From: Rhodospirillaceae bacterium
GTDB lineage: Bacteria > Pseudomonadota > Alphaproteobacteria > Bin65
Length of the DNA: 32,119 nucleotides
Direction of reading: 5' to 3'
Assembly (NCBI GenBank): GCA_026709535.1
Contig: JAPOST010000203.1
Location: 1-32,119 of the forward strand
Part shown: piece after piece, positions 8,886 through 17,728 of the stretch
How positions within the stretch are numbered: position 1 is the stretch's first letter
Layout: the number at the start of each line of letters is the position of its first letter
The notes under the pieces: model-generated
What the model was told of the DNA's origin: nothing
What the model saw: the letters and a program-made list of their open reading frames with translations, nothing else
The model's database searches: none
Program-made: the position numbers and the translations under genes

Positions 8886-9332
8886 GTGAGCTTGAATGAA
8901 GAAGTCGAGTGTCTGCGCAATATCCCGATGTTCGCCAACATCGAGCCTTCGAAACTCAAACTGCTGGCGTTCACCAGCGAACGCCACGCCTATAACGAAG
9001 GTGAGTTCCTGTTTCATCAAGGCGATGAGGGCGATAGTGCCTATATCATTGTGGATGGCGAGGCGGATGTCATCATCAATACCGACGACGGCCCGCTAAC
9101 GATCGCGCATTTCAAGAAGAATACCATCATCGGCGAAATTGCGATTCTGACTGACGTGCCGCGCACGGCGACCGTGAAGGCCACCACTCGTGTCGACACG
9201 ATGGTAATCTCGAAAGAGCTGTTCTTCCGCCTCGTGATGGAATTCCCGCAGATAGCCATCGAAATCATGCGCGAACTGGCCAAGCGATTGGAAGCCACCA
9301 ACGCACGGGTCCGCGAACTGAGCGCCGCTTGA
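8886..9332 (+). CDS. stand-alone cyclic-nucleotide-binding domain protein
   Basis: The 148-residue protein is almost entirely one CAP-family effector domain. The beta barrel runs from about residue 12 to 105, with the glycine turn EGEFLFHQGDEGDSAYII and the phosphate-binding cassette IIGEIAILTDVPRTATV at 81-97. E84 and R93-T94 match the residues that contact the ribose and cyclic phosphate in cAMP/cGMP-binding members, so binding competence is likely. There is no helix-turn-helix domain; only a C-terminal helix follows, so it is not a transcription factor of the CRP type. It sits 69 bases after the ABC gene and 37 before a methyltransferase gene, which suggests it senses a cyclic nucleotide and regulates the export or glycan machinery by protein contact (inference). 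Confidence 0.88.
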   Translation: MSLNEEVECLRNIPMFANIEPSKLKLLAFTSERHAYNEGEFLFHQGDEGDSAYIIVDGEADVIINTDDGPLTIAHFKKNTIIGEIAILTDVPRTATVKATTRVDTMVISKELFFRLVMEFPQIAIEIMRELAKRLEATNARVRELSAA

Positions 9333-9369
9333 GTCCGTCGGCTGATTTCTGTTTCTGTACGCCATACAG

Positions 9370-9894
9370 ATGACGACAGAATGCCAAAGCCGATTGGAGC
9401 GCATGATCGCGCGTCTGATGACCCAGCGGGCGCTTCTGGATCATTTTGCCATGTTGATTACCGACATTCCAGGGCCCGTACTGGAAATCGGGCTGGGCAA
9501 GGGGCGGACCTACAGCCATCTTCGAAATTTGCTTCCGGACCGGACGATCTGGGCATTTGATTTCGAGGTTCATGCGCCAAAGCACAGTCAACCGGCGCCA
9601 AACAGGACCGTCTTGGGCGATTTCCGCGACTCGCTAACTACCTGCTGGGACAGCATCGCAAACGCCCCTGCGATGGTCCATGCGGACATCGGAACAGAAA
9701 GCCGGAAAGCCGAGCAAGAACTGGTCTGCTTTGTGGGTGATGTGATCGCTTCGCGACTGGCTCCCGGCGGCTATCTGCTGGGCGACCGCAATATGGCTGC
9801 GGACGGACTAGAGTCCGTTGAGTTGCCCATCGTTGAGTTGCCGAGCGGTATTGATCCGTGGCCGTATTTCTGCTTTCGACACGCGGGTGGTTGA
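9370..9894 (+). CDS. small class I SAM-dependent methyltransferase
   Basis: The 174-residue protein has a SAM-binding motif I, VLEIGLGKGRTYSHLR, at residues 37-52, an acidic strand end at WAFDFEVHAP (about 71-80), and VHADIGTES followed by a strand ending LAPGGYLLGD, which matches the usual motif I to post-II arrangement of Rossmann-fold methyltransferases. It is short and lacks an obvious substrate-binding insert. It is the last gene of the ABC/cyclic-nucleotide arm. O-methylation of a glycan or lipid-linked intermediate would fit the setting but is inference. Confidence 0.72.
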   Translation: MTTECQSRLERMIARLMTQRALLDHFAMLITDIPGPVLEIGLGKGRTYSHLRNLLPDRTIWAFDFEVHAPKHSQPAPNRTVLGDFRDSLTTCWDSIANAPAMVHADIGTESRKAEQELVCFVGDVIASRLAPGGYLLGDRNMAADGLESVELPIVELPSGIDPWPYFCFRHAGG

Positions 9895-10005
9895 TCATTC
9901 AGGCCGTATTTGGCGACTACTCTGTTACTGTACAGGAAGATAGATGTTTGCCTTCAGGCATGATGCGCCAAGTTCCTGCCCTCGGGTGCAGGTCGGCCTA
10001 TCAGA

Positions 10006-10749
10006 CTAACCATTCAGATCGCAGCCAAGGAACATGCGGTGCCGATGCCGGGCAGCTTCCAGAACAGAAAATGATCCCGCTGCCGGGTCGATCACGAAAT
10101 CGCCCTCGTTGGTGACGGCAGCCAAGAGTTCACCTTGTAGACCGACAGGCTTTGTATGCGGGTGTTGACGCTGGGAAACCTTCTCTCTGACCACATCGGG
10201 AATGGTGTGAATTTTCCAGACGCCTTTCGCCTTTCTTGGCTGTTTTTGCAACACGATACAGTATTCGGCTCGACGGCGCGTACGATAGCCCATACCGAAC
10301 GTGTCCTTGTCCCACGTGACAAGGTCCACGATGTCGAGGCTGGTTCCGTCTAGCCACGACTGCACGCCCTGACATAGATGAAATTTGTCTACCCATAGAA
10401 ACAAATGGCCGGACGGGATCAGGGCGCGGTCAATACCGCGTAGAAACCGAGCGATGACGTCTTCCGGCATTTGCGCCAAAGCTGCGCGGCGCCGTGCTCG
10501 TTGCTGACCTTCGTTCCCGTAAGACAACTTTTCAAGCACGCCGCGATATTGGGGATCCAAGAAGGCAACGGGGATTGCGTCTTCGGGCAGCATGGATAGA
10601 AACTCAAGCCCGTCCATTTTGATGCGGGCGTTTGGCTTGAGCGTGTCTGGCAGGGTCAATGACGGCGCAGCGATAGTACGCTGACCCGAAAATACCGTTG
10701 AAGCCGAAGGGGCCGGCGGCGCATTGATTGGTTCAGCTTTCCGCGGCAT
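10006..10749 (-). CDS. orphan beta-class DNA methyltransferase (N4-cytosine/N6-adenine)
   Basis: The 247-residue protein contains the catalytic motif IV as DPQY (residues 65-68, a variant of DPPY) near the N-terminus and the SAM-binding motif I as DPAAGSFS near the C-terminus, preceded by HPHTKPVGL. That order defines the beta class, to which CcrM belongs. It is much shorter than CcrM and lacks its C-terminal extension, so it is a different orphan enzyme. No restriction endonuclease gene lies nearby, suggesting an epigenetic or regulatory role rather than restriction-modification. An upstream in-frame TTG at 10791 would add 14 residues; the ATG is preferred, although neither has a strong ribosome binding site. 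Target sequence and base cannot be read. Confidence 0.8.
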   Translation of the reverse strand: MPRKAEPINAPPAPSASTVFSGQRTIAAPSLTLPDTLKPNARIKMDGLEFLSMLPEDAIPVAFLDPQYRGVLEKLSYGNEGQQRARRRAALAQMPEDVIARFLRGIDRALIPSGHLFLWVDKFHLCQGVQSWLDGTSLDIVDLVTWDKDTFGMGYRTRRRAEYCIVLQKQPRKAKGVWKIHTIPDVVREKVSQRQHPHTKPVGLQGELLAAVTNEGDFVIDPAAGSFSVLEAARHRHRMFLGCDLNG

Positions 10750-11250
10750 GTGGCGCGCTTTTTCTGTTCGCGATAGAATTCTTGCAGCCAAGTCGTCGTC
10801 AACCTTATCAGGCGTTGGCTAACATGAGACATTGTTTACCGACCGCACGGGTTATATCGGGTTGCAACCTCGGCGGCATAGAGAGACGAATGCTTTCGTG
10901 AAATGAGAGCGGCTGCAACGTTATCATTACACACCTTTAGCCAAGCGCCGAACGCAGCCCGACATTGCGATGGCCGACGCCGTGGCTCAGCGGCCCGCAG
11001 ATTGATCGACCGAGTTCCAATAGACTCCTGCTGCCGCAGCGTTATGCATCTCCGTTATCTCTCCGAGTGCTCGTATATCAGAGTTGTTGACCTTTGAAGC
11101 GGCCGATCGCATCGCAAGGGTGGAGTCATAAAGACAGCGGTAGAAAAGCGCTTCTAGGCGTGATCATTTCTTCGTTTCACGACTGCGTAGCTGCCCAGAA
11201 AATGTGCGACTTCAATTGAAACATGATGAACTCTCATCGCGGCAAAGCCG
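10750..11250. other. intergenic, no gene recognised
   Basis: About 500 bases between the DNA methyltransferase start and the exonuclease III stop. Short reading frames here have no coding character. A perfect ten-base palindrome GGTTGCAACC lies at 10860-10869, about 110 bases upstream of the methyltransferase start, and AGCGCT sits within an imperfect repeat near 11146-11155. The promoter of the methyltransferase gene should be in the left part. Confidence 0.4.
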
Positions 11251-12039
11251 CTACCTGTTGAGTTCCAGCAGGACAGGCGCATGATCTGAAGGCTTTTCCC
11301 ATCCTCGAGCATCCACCAGCACCCGAGCGTCCTTTACCGCCGGAGCAAGAGATGGCGTCACCCAGATATGGTCCAGTCGGCGCCCCCTGTTGGACGCACG
11401 CCAATCCCTCGCCCGATAGCTCCACCAACTGAATAGCGGTTCATCGGGATCAATTTTCGCCCGAACGGCGTCGACCCAGCCATGAGCCTGCTGCATCCGG
11501 CCAAAATGCTCCACTTCGATCGGCGTGTGACTCACCACCTTCAACAATTGCTTGTGAGACCAGACGTCAGTCTCCAAGGGGGCCACATTCAGGTCGCCCA
11601 GCAGAATCCGTTTCTGGCCGATATCCTGAGCCGACCACCACGCTGCCTGCTCGTTGAAGAACCGAAGTTTGTGATCGAATTTTTTGTTGGTCTTGGGGTC
11701 CGGCTCGTTACCACCAGCCGGCAAGTAGATGTTATGCAGATCCACGCCATTGGGCAACTCGACGGATTGGTGTCGAGCATCGGCTATATTGCACCAATGG
11801 TACTTGCGATGATTCGCTAGCGGCACGCGGGACAATACGGCAACGCCGTGATACGCCTTCATACCAAACAACTCGATATGATCGAAGCCCAGCCTCTGCA
11901 GCGGCTCAAGCGGAAAATTCTTGTCTTCAACCTTTGTTTCCTGGAGGCAGATGACGTCAGGAGCCTCTTCCCGAACCATCTTCTCAATCAGGTGGATTCG
12001 CAGTCGGATAGAGTTAACGTTCCAGGAGATGATTTTCAT
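11251..12039 (-). CDS. xthA: exodeoxyribonuclease III
   Basis: The protein starting MKIISWNVNSIR is 262 residues, close to the usual 260-270 of exonuclease III. It shows the metal-binding N7, E34 within CLQETKVED, the catalytic GDLNVAP segment, the DAVR region and the C-terminal SDHAPV histidine of the endonuclease/exonuclease/phosphatase fold. It cleaves abasic sites and degrades DNA 3' to 5' in base excision repair. The reading frame extends 52 codons farther upstream (to 12195), but that part has no family resemblance; the adjacent ATG at 12042 is an equally possible start. In many alphaproteobacteria the gene follows ftsK and lolA; here a hydrolase gene intervenes. Confidence 0.93.
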   Translation of the reverse strand: MKIISWNVNSIRLRIHLIEKMVREEAPDVICLQETKVEDKNFPLEPLQRLGFDHIELFGMKAYHGVAVLSRVPLANHRKYHWCNIADARHQSVELPNGVDLHNIYLPAGGNEPDPKTNKKFDHKLRFFNEQAAWWSAQDIGQKRILLGDLNVAPLETDVWSHKQLLKVVSHTPIEVEHFGRMQQAHGWVDAVRAKIDPDEPLFSWWSYRARDWRASNRGRRLDHIWVTPSLAPAVKDARVLVDARGWEKPSDHAPVLLELNR

Positions 12040-12255
12040 CATTGGCCATTCCAATTCAACAAATGCGGATACCGTGCCCTTACGCTCTCCCATACTCGGA
12101 AATTGCATTGACGGCATGGTCGTTGTTTCATCAAGAAGAAAGTACGCGTGACTTGTGCGGATGGCCAAACACCGGGCGAGAGTCAACAGGTGCAATCAAT
12201 GCCCTCCATGAGGAAGTCACCTGAAGATCAAGGACCTATGAAGGTATACTGCGGT

Positions 12256-13056
12256 CTATTCCGCAGCTAGTCTTCCAAGAGAGATGATTTTTGAACTGGC
12301 GTAGGCGTGTACGGCTTGGCCAAAGGCCAGAAAAAGCGACTGACTGCAGAAATCCTTTTCATGAAGCACTTCCGGATGCCACTGTACACCAAGAACGAAG
12401 CCTAGACTGCCCGGAAAATCTACAGCTTCAATCGTGCCGTCGTCGGCAACCGCATTGATTCGCGCTCCAGGCGCAAGGTCACGGATGGCTTGAGCATGTA
12501 GCGAATTCACGGTGACAGTGTCTGCATCAAGGATGGTCCGTAACAGACCTTCTTCCTTGATGGTTACCTTGTGCCGATACTCGCCCCGTTCCAGTTTAGG
12601 CTTGGTTTTGTCCGATCTATGATCCCGCCGCCCCGGCGTCTCATGCACTCGCTGATAAAGGTTGCCGCCCATCGCGACGTTCAATTCCTGAATGCCGCGG
12701 CAGATCGCAAATACTGGCACGCCACATCCCACGGCCGCTCGGACCAACGGCAGGGTTGTCGCATCCCGATCTGGATCGTTCAGGTCTCCATCGAATGCCA
12801 TGCCGCCGTAATGATGGGGCTCGATATTGGAGGGGCTACCCGTCAGCATCAAGCCGTCCAGACGCGCAACTATGCCTTCAACTGCGCCATCGGGAAGGCC
12901 GCGTTGCGCCATGGCCGGTATGATGACGGTCGCACATGCCGCCGCCGCCATCAGCGCTGCCATGTAGGTTTCAGCAGCCCAGTGGCCAGGAAACACATCA
13001 TGGATTTTGCGACAGGCGGAGACGCCGACAACCGGAAAAGGATATCCCTGATCCAT
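12256..13056 (-). CDS. gamma-glutamyl-gamma-aminobutyrate hydrolase-family protein (peptidase C26)
   Basis: The 266-residue protein is a class I glutamine amidotransferase-like hydrolase. The nucleophile elbow is AICRGIQELN with C119, and the catalytic dyad completing residues are in GVQWHPEVL (H227, E229). LTGSPSNIEP and the stretch around GGNLYQ are typical of the PuuD family, which hydrolyses gamma-glutamyl amide bonds, for example in putrescine breakdown. No other polyamine genes are nearby, so its true substrate is uncertain. It lies between lolA and xthA on the same strand, 45 bases after lolA and 216 before xthA, so it may be co-transcribed with lolA. Confidence 0.87.
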   Translation of the reverse strand: MDQGYPFPVVGVSACRKIHDVFPGHWAAETYMAALMAAAACATVIIPAMAQRGLPDGAVEGIVARLDGLMLTGSPSNIEPHHYGGMAFDGDLNDPDRDATTLPLVRAAVGCGVPVFAICRGIQELNVAMGGNLYQRVHETPGRRDHRSDKTKPKLERGEYRHKVTIKEEGLLRTILDADTVTVNSLHAQAIRDLAPGARINAVADDGTIEAVDFPGSLGFVLGVQWHPEVLHEKDFCSQSLFLAFGQAVHAYASSKIISLGRLAAE

Positions 13057-13101
13057 GTCGTCAGTATAGGCACGAATCAGAAGTGGGGAAATGCTGCATG
13101 G

Positions 13102-13749
13102 CTACCGGTCGCTGCCTCCCCCGCCAGGACGAATACGATCTTGGGGGACATGGAACAGGGATGGTTTCAGTTGCACATCCAACCTAGTCTCTGACAGTAA
13201 TACCCGGGTCGGCAGTCCTCGGGCATCAATGATCGTCCAGCCAGTCAGATTCAGCGTTTCCCGTTCGAAAATCAGGGTCATTTTCCCTTGGCGATGCGCC
13301 TTGCGGCGCACAATCGTAACAAGGATCTTATCACTGTTCCGCTGCACCCGTGTAACTTGGATATCCCGATCGAAAGTCACATTGCTGCGCACCAGGATAC
13401 CAGCAGGGGTGGAGTTCAATGGAAAATACTGAGGTTCTCCCTGTTGATCCTGAATAACGATCAGCCAAAGCCGGGATGTCAGGATCAGCATCTGCTTGTG
13501 ATCGAATTGCACCCGCAATTGGCCAGGGCGCTGAATGAAGATGTTACCTTGGCTGGTCCGTCCACGCGGTGAGATCTGCCTGAAGCGGGTGCTCAGCGTC
13601 CTGAAGCTGTTTATCTTCATCTGAATGCGGCCCAAGTCGGCGCGATCTTCTGCCGTCAGGCCAGAGGTTTCCAGCGCGGCAGTCAGCGGCGCACTTCCCA
13701 CAAAAAGAGTCAACGCAACCAGAATCGAAAAGACGCGAATCGGGATCAT
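13102..13749 (-). CDS. lolA: LolA-like outer-membrane lipoprotein carrier protein
   Basis: The 215-residue product starts MIPIRVFSILVALTLF and has a Sec signal peptide that probably ends after about residue 24 at the TAA/LET region. The mature part has the LolA pattern: INSFRTLSTRFRQISPRGRTSQGNIFIQ would be its first strands (given only as positions 46-75), then the RPGQLRVQFD element, and a C-terminal NLTGWTIIDARG turn before the last strands. LolA ferries lipoproteins across the periplasm. A GTG at 13770 is an alternative but would put hydrophilic residues before the signal; the ATG has a GAGA ribosome binding site. It follows ftsK by 39 bases, the conserved alphaproteobacterial order. Confidence 0.85.
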   Translation of the reverse strand: MIPIRVFSILVALTLFVGSAPLTAALETSGLTAEDRADLGRIQMKINSFRTLSTRFRQISPRGRTSQGNIFIQRPGQLRVQFDHKQMLILTSRLWLIVIQDQQGEPQYFPLNSTPAGILVRSNVTFDRDIQVTRVQRNSDKILVTIVRRKAHRQGKMTLIFERETLNLTGWTIIDARGLPTRVLLSETRLDVQLKPSLFHVPQDRIRPGGGGSDR

Positions 13750-13788
13750 GGGTTTCTCGAAACCGGGCACACCGGCTGCCGAACGGGT

Positions 13789-16308
13789 TCAACAGCCGAT
13801 CAGGACTTCACGCTTTCCTGCATGGTTGGCGGCGCTGACGACGCCACGCTGCTCCATCTGTTCGACGATGCGGGCTGCACGATTGTAGCCGATCTGCAGG
13901 CGGCGCTGGATGAACGATGTGGAACATTTGCCCTCGGTCATCACGATTTCAACCGCCTTGGTATACATGTCATCGCCTCCAGATTCGCCGGCGCCGCCAA
14001 ATAGGGTGCCATCCTCCTCTTCTTCCGTGATCTGATCGATATAGGTGGGCTCACCTTGCTGGCGCAGGAAGGCCACGACCTCCTCGACCTCTTCGTCGCT
14101 GACAAAGGGGCCGTGAACGCGGGTGATACGACCGCCGCCGGCCATATACAGCATATCACCCTGGCCCAGAAGATGTTCGGCGCCCTGTTCACCGAGGATA
14201 GTCCGGCTGTCGATCCTTGTGGTGACCTGGAAGGAGATGCGAGTTGGGAAGTTGGCCTTGATTGTACCGGTAATCACGTCTACCGAGGGGCGTTGGGTTG
14301 CCATGATCAGGTGGATGCCGGCGGCGCGGGCCATCTGCGCCAGTCGCTGGACGGCGCCTTCAATATCCTTGCCGGCAACCAGCATCAGATCTGCCATCTC
14401 GTCCACGATGACAACGATATAGGGCAGAGGGTCCAGCGGAATTGGCCGGTCTTCCGTAATCGGCCTTCCATGCTCGTCGGTGCCGATCTGGACGCTTTCG
14501 GTCAATATTTCCTTGTTCTTTCGGGCATCGGCCAGCCGCTGGTTATAGCTATCGATATTTCTCACGCCGGTCTTGGACATCGCCTGGTATCGGCTTTCCA
14601 TCTCGCGTACAGCCCAGCGTAGCGCCACTACGGCCTTCTTGGGATCGGTTACCACCGGCGTCAGAAGCTGCGGAATGCCGTCATAGATCGACAATTCCAG
14701 CATCTTCGGATCGATCATGATGAACTTGCAGCGATCGGGCGGCAGTCGGTATAACAACGACAGGATCATCGTGTTGACGGCGACAGACTTGCCGGAACCA
14801 GTGGTGCCAGCGATCAGCAGATGGGGCATCTTCGCAAGATCGGCCAATACGGGGCTGCCGCCGATATCCTTGCCCAGCGCCAGCGCCAGCTTGTGGCTGG
14901 TGCGTTCGAAACTGCGGGCGGACATCATCTCTCGCAGAAAAACCGTTTCCCGGTTCTGGTTTGGCAGTTCGATACCGATGACATTCCGTCCCGGAACTAC
15001 GGCCACGCGCGCCGAAAGCGCACTCATTGCCATAGCAATATCTCCGGCAAGATTGATCACGCGGGACGATTTTACACCCGGCGCTGGCTCCAGTTCGTAT
15101 AGGGTCACGACCGGGCCTGGTCGTACCTTGACGATCCGCCCCTTTGCTTTGTGCTGGGCTAAAACAGTTTCCAGGTAGCGAGCATTCTGCTCCAGCGCGG
15201 CTTCGTCGAGGCTCTTACCAACATCGGTCCGCGCTTCCTGTAACAGGCTTAGCGGCGGCGTCTTGTACTTGCCGGGATCCAGATCCAGCCTGGGCTGTTT
15301 GGCATCACGGGCTCGCTCTCCCTCTTGCGGAAGCCCGGCCTTCTTCGCAACGATCTTCGATGCGCTCTTTGTATCGGTTTTCTCGGGTCTCGCCTTGGCA
15401 GCCGCGCGTTCTACGGATCGGGCAGCGGCCTTTTTCTCTTCAGCCTTGCGTGCCTTTTTTGCCTCCTTCTCCTGGCGTCGGTGCTCTTTTCTGGCGGCCC
15501 TAACCTCAGCCCGTTTTGCCACGGTCGACATCGGATCGTCCGAGATTTCAGCAGTAGGGAAGAGGTCCCTTGTTTCCCGGTTCGGGCGCTCGACTCGCGA
15601 AGCAAGCGCCTCCTTGCGGCGAAAGAGGAAGTTGAGGGGCCAAGTGAGGATCGTACCGATACGTCGCCATTCATTCAGTGTCAGACCCAGTACCGGCAAA
15701 ATGAAGACGATGCCCAGAACGAAAGCAGCAGCGCCCGCAAGGAACTGCAGACTGTCTAGACCCAAGCTACCCAGCATAGCCAGTATGGCCAGCAATAGTG
15801 TCCGTCCGACAACGCCTCCGGCCCCGGCATGCACAGGCCATTCTCGGTCGCCCAGAATATCAGCGAATGCTGCGCCGAAGAACAGCAAGGCAAATGACAG
15901 AGAAAGCAGGCGCCAGCGAAAGGCGTCCAACGTCAAGCCGCGAAGCAAACGCACCGCCCAGGCCAACATTGCAAGGACAACTACGTAGCCGCCCAGACCG
16001 GTCGTCTGTAATACCGCATCCGATGTCCAAGAGCCCACGATGCCAATCAAGTTCTGGGCCGGGGAAATCGATACTGTGTTCCATGATGGATCGGACGGCG
16101 CGTAGGATATCAAGGCAAGGAGGAGGAGGATGGCTAGACAACCCAAGGCAAGCCCGGAGACCTTGCGTACACCGCGCTGCAGCAGGATTTTCAGTTCCGC
16201 AGGCAGAAAGGCCTGGCGAGGCCGGGCTACCGATTCCCGACGCGCAGGCTGCTTCTTCATCCGGGAATTGGGGTTAGCTTTGCCCGACAGGGTGGCCGTG
16301 CGCGCCAT
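13789..16308 (-). CDS. ftsK: DNA translocase FtsK
   Basis: The 839-residue protein has the full FtsK layout. Membrane segments lie near residues 50-70, 106-123, 132-150 and 165-210. A basic, lysine/arginine/alanine-rich linker spans about 265-330. The alpha/beta motor follows, with Walker A GTTGSGKS at 501-508 and Walker B IVVIVDEMAD at 631-640. The winged-helix gamma domain that reads chromosome polarity sequences is at about 780-835. It pumps chromosome termini through the closing septum and activates dimer resolution. The ATG at 16308 has GGAG upstream; an in-frame GTG at 16329 would add seven residues. The gene is at the head of the ftsK-lolA unit. Confidence 0.96.
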   Translation of the reverse strand: MARTATLSGKANPNSRMKKQPARRESVARPRQAFLPAELKILLQRGVRKVSGLALGCLAILLLLALISYAPSDPSWNTVSISPAQNLIGIVGSWTSDAVLQTTGLGGYVVVLAMLAWAVRLLRGLTLDAFRWRLLSLSFALLFFGAAFADILGDREWPVHAGAGGVVGRTLLLAILAMLGSLGLDSLQFLAGAAAFVLGIVFILPVLGLTLNEWRRIGTILTWPLNFLFRRKEALASRVERPNRETRDLFPTAEISDDPMSTVAKRAEVRAARKEHRRQEKEAKKARKAEEKKAAARSVERAAAKARPEKTDTKSASKIVAKKAGLPQEGERARDAKQPRLDLDPGKYKTPPLSLLQEARTDVGKSLDEAALEQNARYLETVLAQHKAKGRIVKVRPGPVVTLYELEPAPGVKSSRVINLAGDIAMAMSALSARVAVVPGRNVIGIELPNQNRETVFLREMMSARSFERTSHKLALALGKDIGGSPVLADLAKMPHLLIAGTTGSGKSVAVNTMILSLLYRLPPDRCKFIMIDPKMLELSIYDGIPQLLTPVVTDPKKAVVALRWAVREMESRYQAMSKTGVRNIDSYNQRLADARKNKEILTESVQIGTDEHGRPITEDRPIPLDPLPYIVVIVDEMADLMLVAGKDIEGAVQRLAQMARAAGIHLIMATQRPSVDVITGTIKANFPTRISFQVTTRIDSRTILGEQGAEHLLGQGDMLYMAGGGRITRVHGPFVSDEEVEEVVAFLRQQGEPTYIDQITEEEEDGTLFGGAGESGGDDMYTKAVEIVMTEGKCSTSFIQRRLQIGYNRAARIVEQMEQRGVVSAANHAGKREVLIGC

Positions 16309-16971
16309 GACATCTCCAAGTCTTATCACGCGGTTTTCGCAGCGCGGATCGTATGTCGACTACATCAAGTGTTTTCTTTATATCACAATTGGAACAGGAA
16401 ATAACGCCTAATAAAAGAACGGTAAATCCAGAACACCCTACATTTTCTGCAAGACGAAGAACTATCTGCTCGGAAGCTATTATTCTGGATGAATGCCGAT
16501 ATATGCGAAGATGGATCAGCGCCTTGGCGTTTCCACTCTTTCGTCAGTCGAATGCTGACGATTTTTTTCAGAACATCATGGCCGATGACCCCAGTGCCCA
16601 GCGCATAGCCAGAACCGATCATCAAGCTGAGCAACCAGTCCACAAGCCGCGCCCGATCCCGCCAGCCTATGGTCCGCTCTCCGGAGCTTCAGTCTGGAAG
16701 CCCAACGGGTAGCAGGAGAGACAACCCGCCTAGGATCAGATGATTTCGAGGCTGCGCTATTGGCCCTCTGGGGGCGGGCGGGTACTTTGCCGGAAAATGG
16801 CGCTGCGAGGTTTCTGATGGTAGCAGCGGCGAAGTACACGGAACATTCTGAAAGCGATACTTCCGGCAGCAGCGATCGGTACGGAGCAGGTGCAGACTTA
16901 ACCCTTGCGAGCGAAGGTTCGCTTCCCTGGAAGATGTCCAGGAATGCCAGCGGAACAATCCCCTGAATCAG
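16309..16971. other. no gene recognised; upstream region of ftsK and start of a decayed zone
   Basis: About 660 bases with only fragmentary reading frames. The first 150 bases before ftsK are AT-rich and probably hold its promoter, but I cannot name the elements. Beyond that no frame keeps coding character for more than a few dozen codons, and no inverted repeats resembling insertion sequence ends were found by eye. It borders a stretch of gene remnants. Confidence 0.4.
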
Positions 16972-17112
16972 TCGAAGCCGGTGTTCGTCGTCGAGCGGAC
17001 GTCGACCGGCATCGAACCCGCCATCAAGGGCGCGGTGATCTCCTTCGTCATCTGGAAGGATGTCAACGGCGAAAGGACAATGGGGGCGTCATTGTCATCG
17101 CGCCGACCGTAA
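16972..17112 (+). pseudogene. unidentified coding fragment
   Basis: A 46-codon run ending in TAA at 17110-17112 has strongly G/C-ending codons over its first 30 or so codons (from KPVFVVERTSTGIEP through WKDVNGER), like real genes of this genome and unlike flanking sequence. There is no start codon with a ribosome binding site and no open frame upstream, so it looks like the surviving piece of a broken gene. I do not recognise the family. The opposite strand is also open here, so the strand assignment is tentative. Confidence 0.25.
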
Positions 17113-17247
17113 GCTTCTCCCGGGTGGAGGCTCCGATCGTGCTGATCCTCCGGTTGAGGATCAAGGGGCATTCTACGACATGCCGCCCCAGCAGCAATTG
17201 GTGCCAACGTAAGGGCATCAATTGATAGAACCAAGGCCAGTATATCT

Positions 17248-17560
17248 TCACAAGATTTCGTTGCGGCATAAGCGACGCCCAAACTTTGTCCATAAGTCGG
17301 ATTTCGATGGTGGCAAATGCTGCCCGCGGACTTTAACAGCTGTTGCATTTCCATAAGTCGGGCAGCCATATAGGCGAAATACGACCGGCTTTCGTTGGTC
17401 ATGGCCGCCAAAAGCACGCGATACAGCACCGGATGGTTCGCCTTGATCAGGTTGATCCACTCAACATCAACGTGTCTTTGAAGGCTGCGCTGGCAGCCTT
17501 CGAACTTATCCGGGCGGCGTAGTTGGCTGTGGAATTGAACAGCGGGTCCAAGGAGATCAT
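17248..17560 (-). pseudogene. frameshifted phasin-like gene remnant
   Basis: Reading leftward, an ATG at 17560 with a GGTGGGG ribosome binding site opens a frame starting MISLDPLFNSTANYAAR that stops early. A second frame then carries WINLIKANHPVLYRVLLAAM and FAYMAARLMEMQQLL, an amphipathic helical stretch that resembles phasin-family proteins, which coat polyhydroxyalkanoate granules. A third frame continues as SKSDLWTKFGRRLC and ends at 17248. At least two frameshifts are needed to join these parts, and the total would be about 105 residues, short for a phasin. The helical pattern and high third-position GC support former coding; the family assignment is by eye and weak. Confidence 0.3.
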
Positions 17561-17728
17561 GGCCCCACCGATCCGGGTCTTGTACCGGTCGCGTTTGACG
17601 TTGCCTCACGGTCGCGGTCTTTGCGGTGCGGCTACCTGGCACAGGCTCTTGCGTTTTCGGCTGCCGCTGATCAGCGGACGAGCTTGATGGTTTGGTAAAG
17701 TCTTGCGGTGGCGCGAAGCAAGCCTCGC

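Noticed and set aside
10903..11097. A 64-codon plus-strand frame in the intergenic region before xthA
   Set aside because: No ribosome binding site and an arginine- and cysteine-rich product without structure; treated as chance.
16968..17642. A 224-codon minus-strand frame as one intact gene
   Set aside because: Only its middle has protein-like character; its N-terminal and C-terminal parts are low-complexity and the better-looking extensions are in other frames, so a frameshifted remnant is the better reading.
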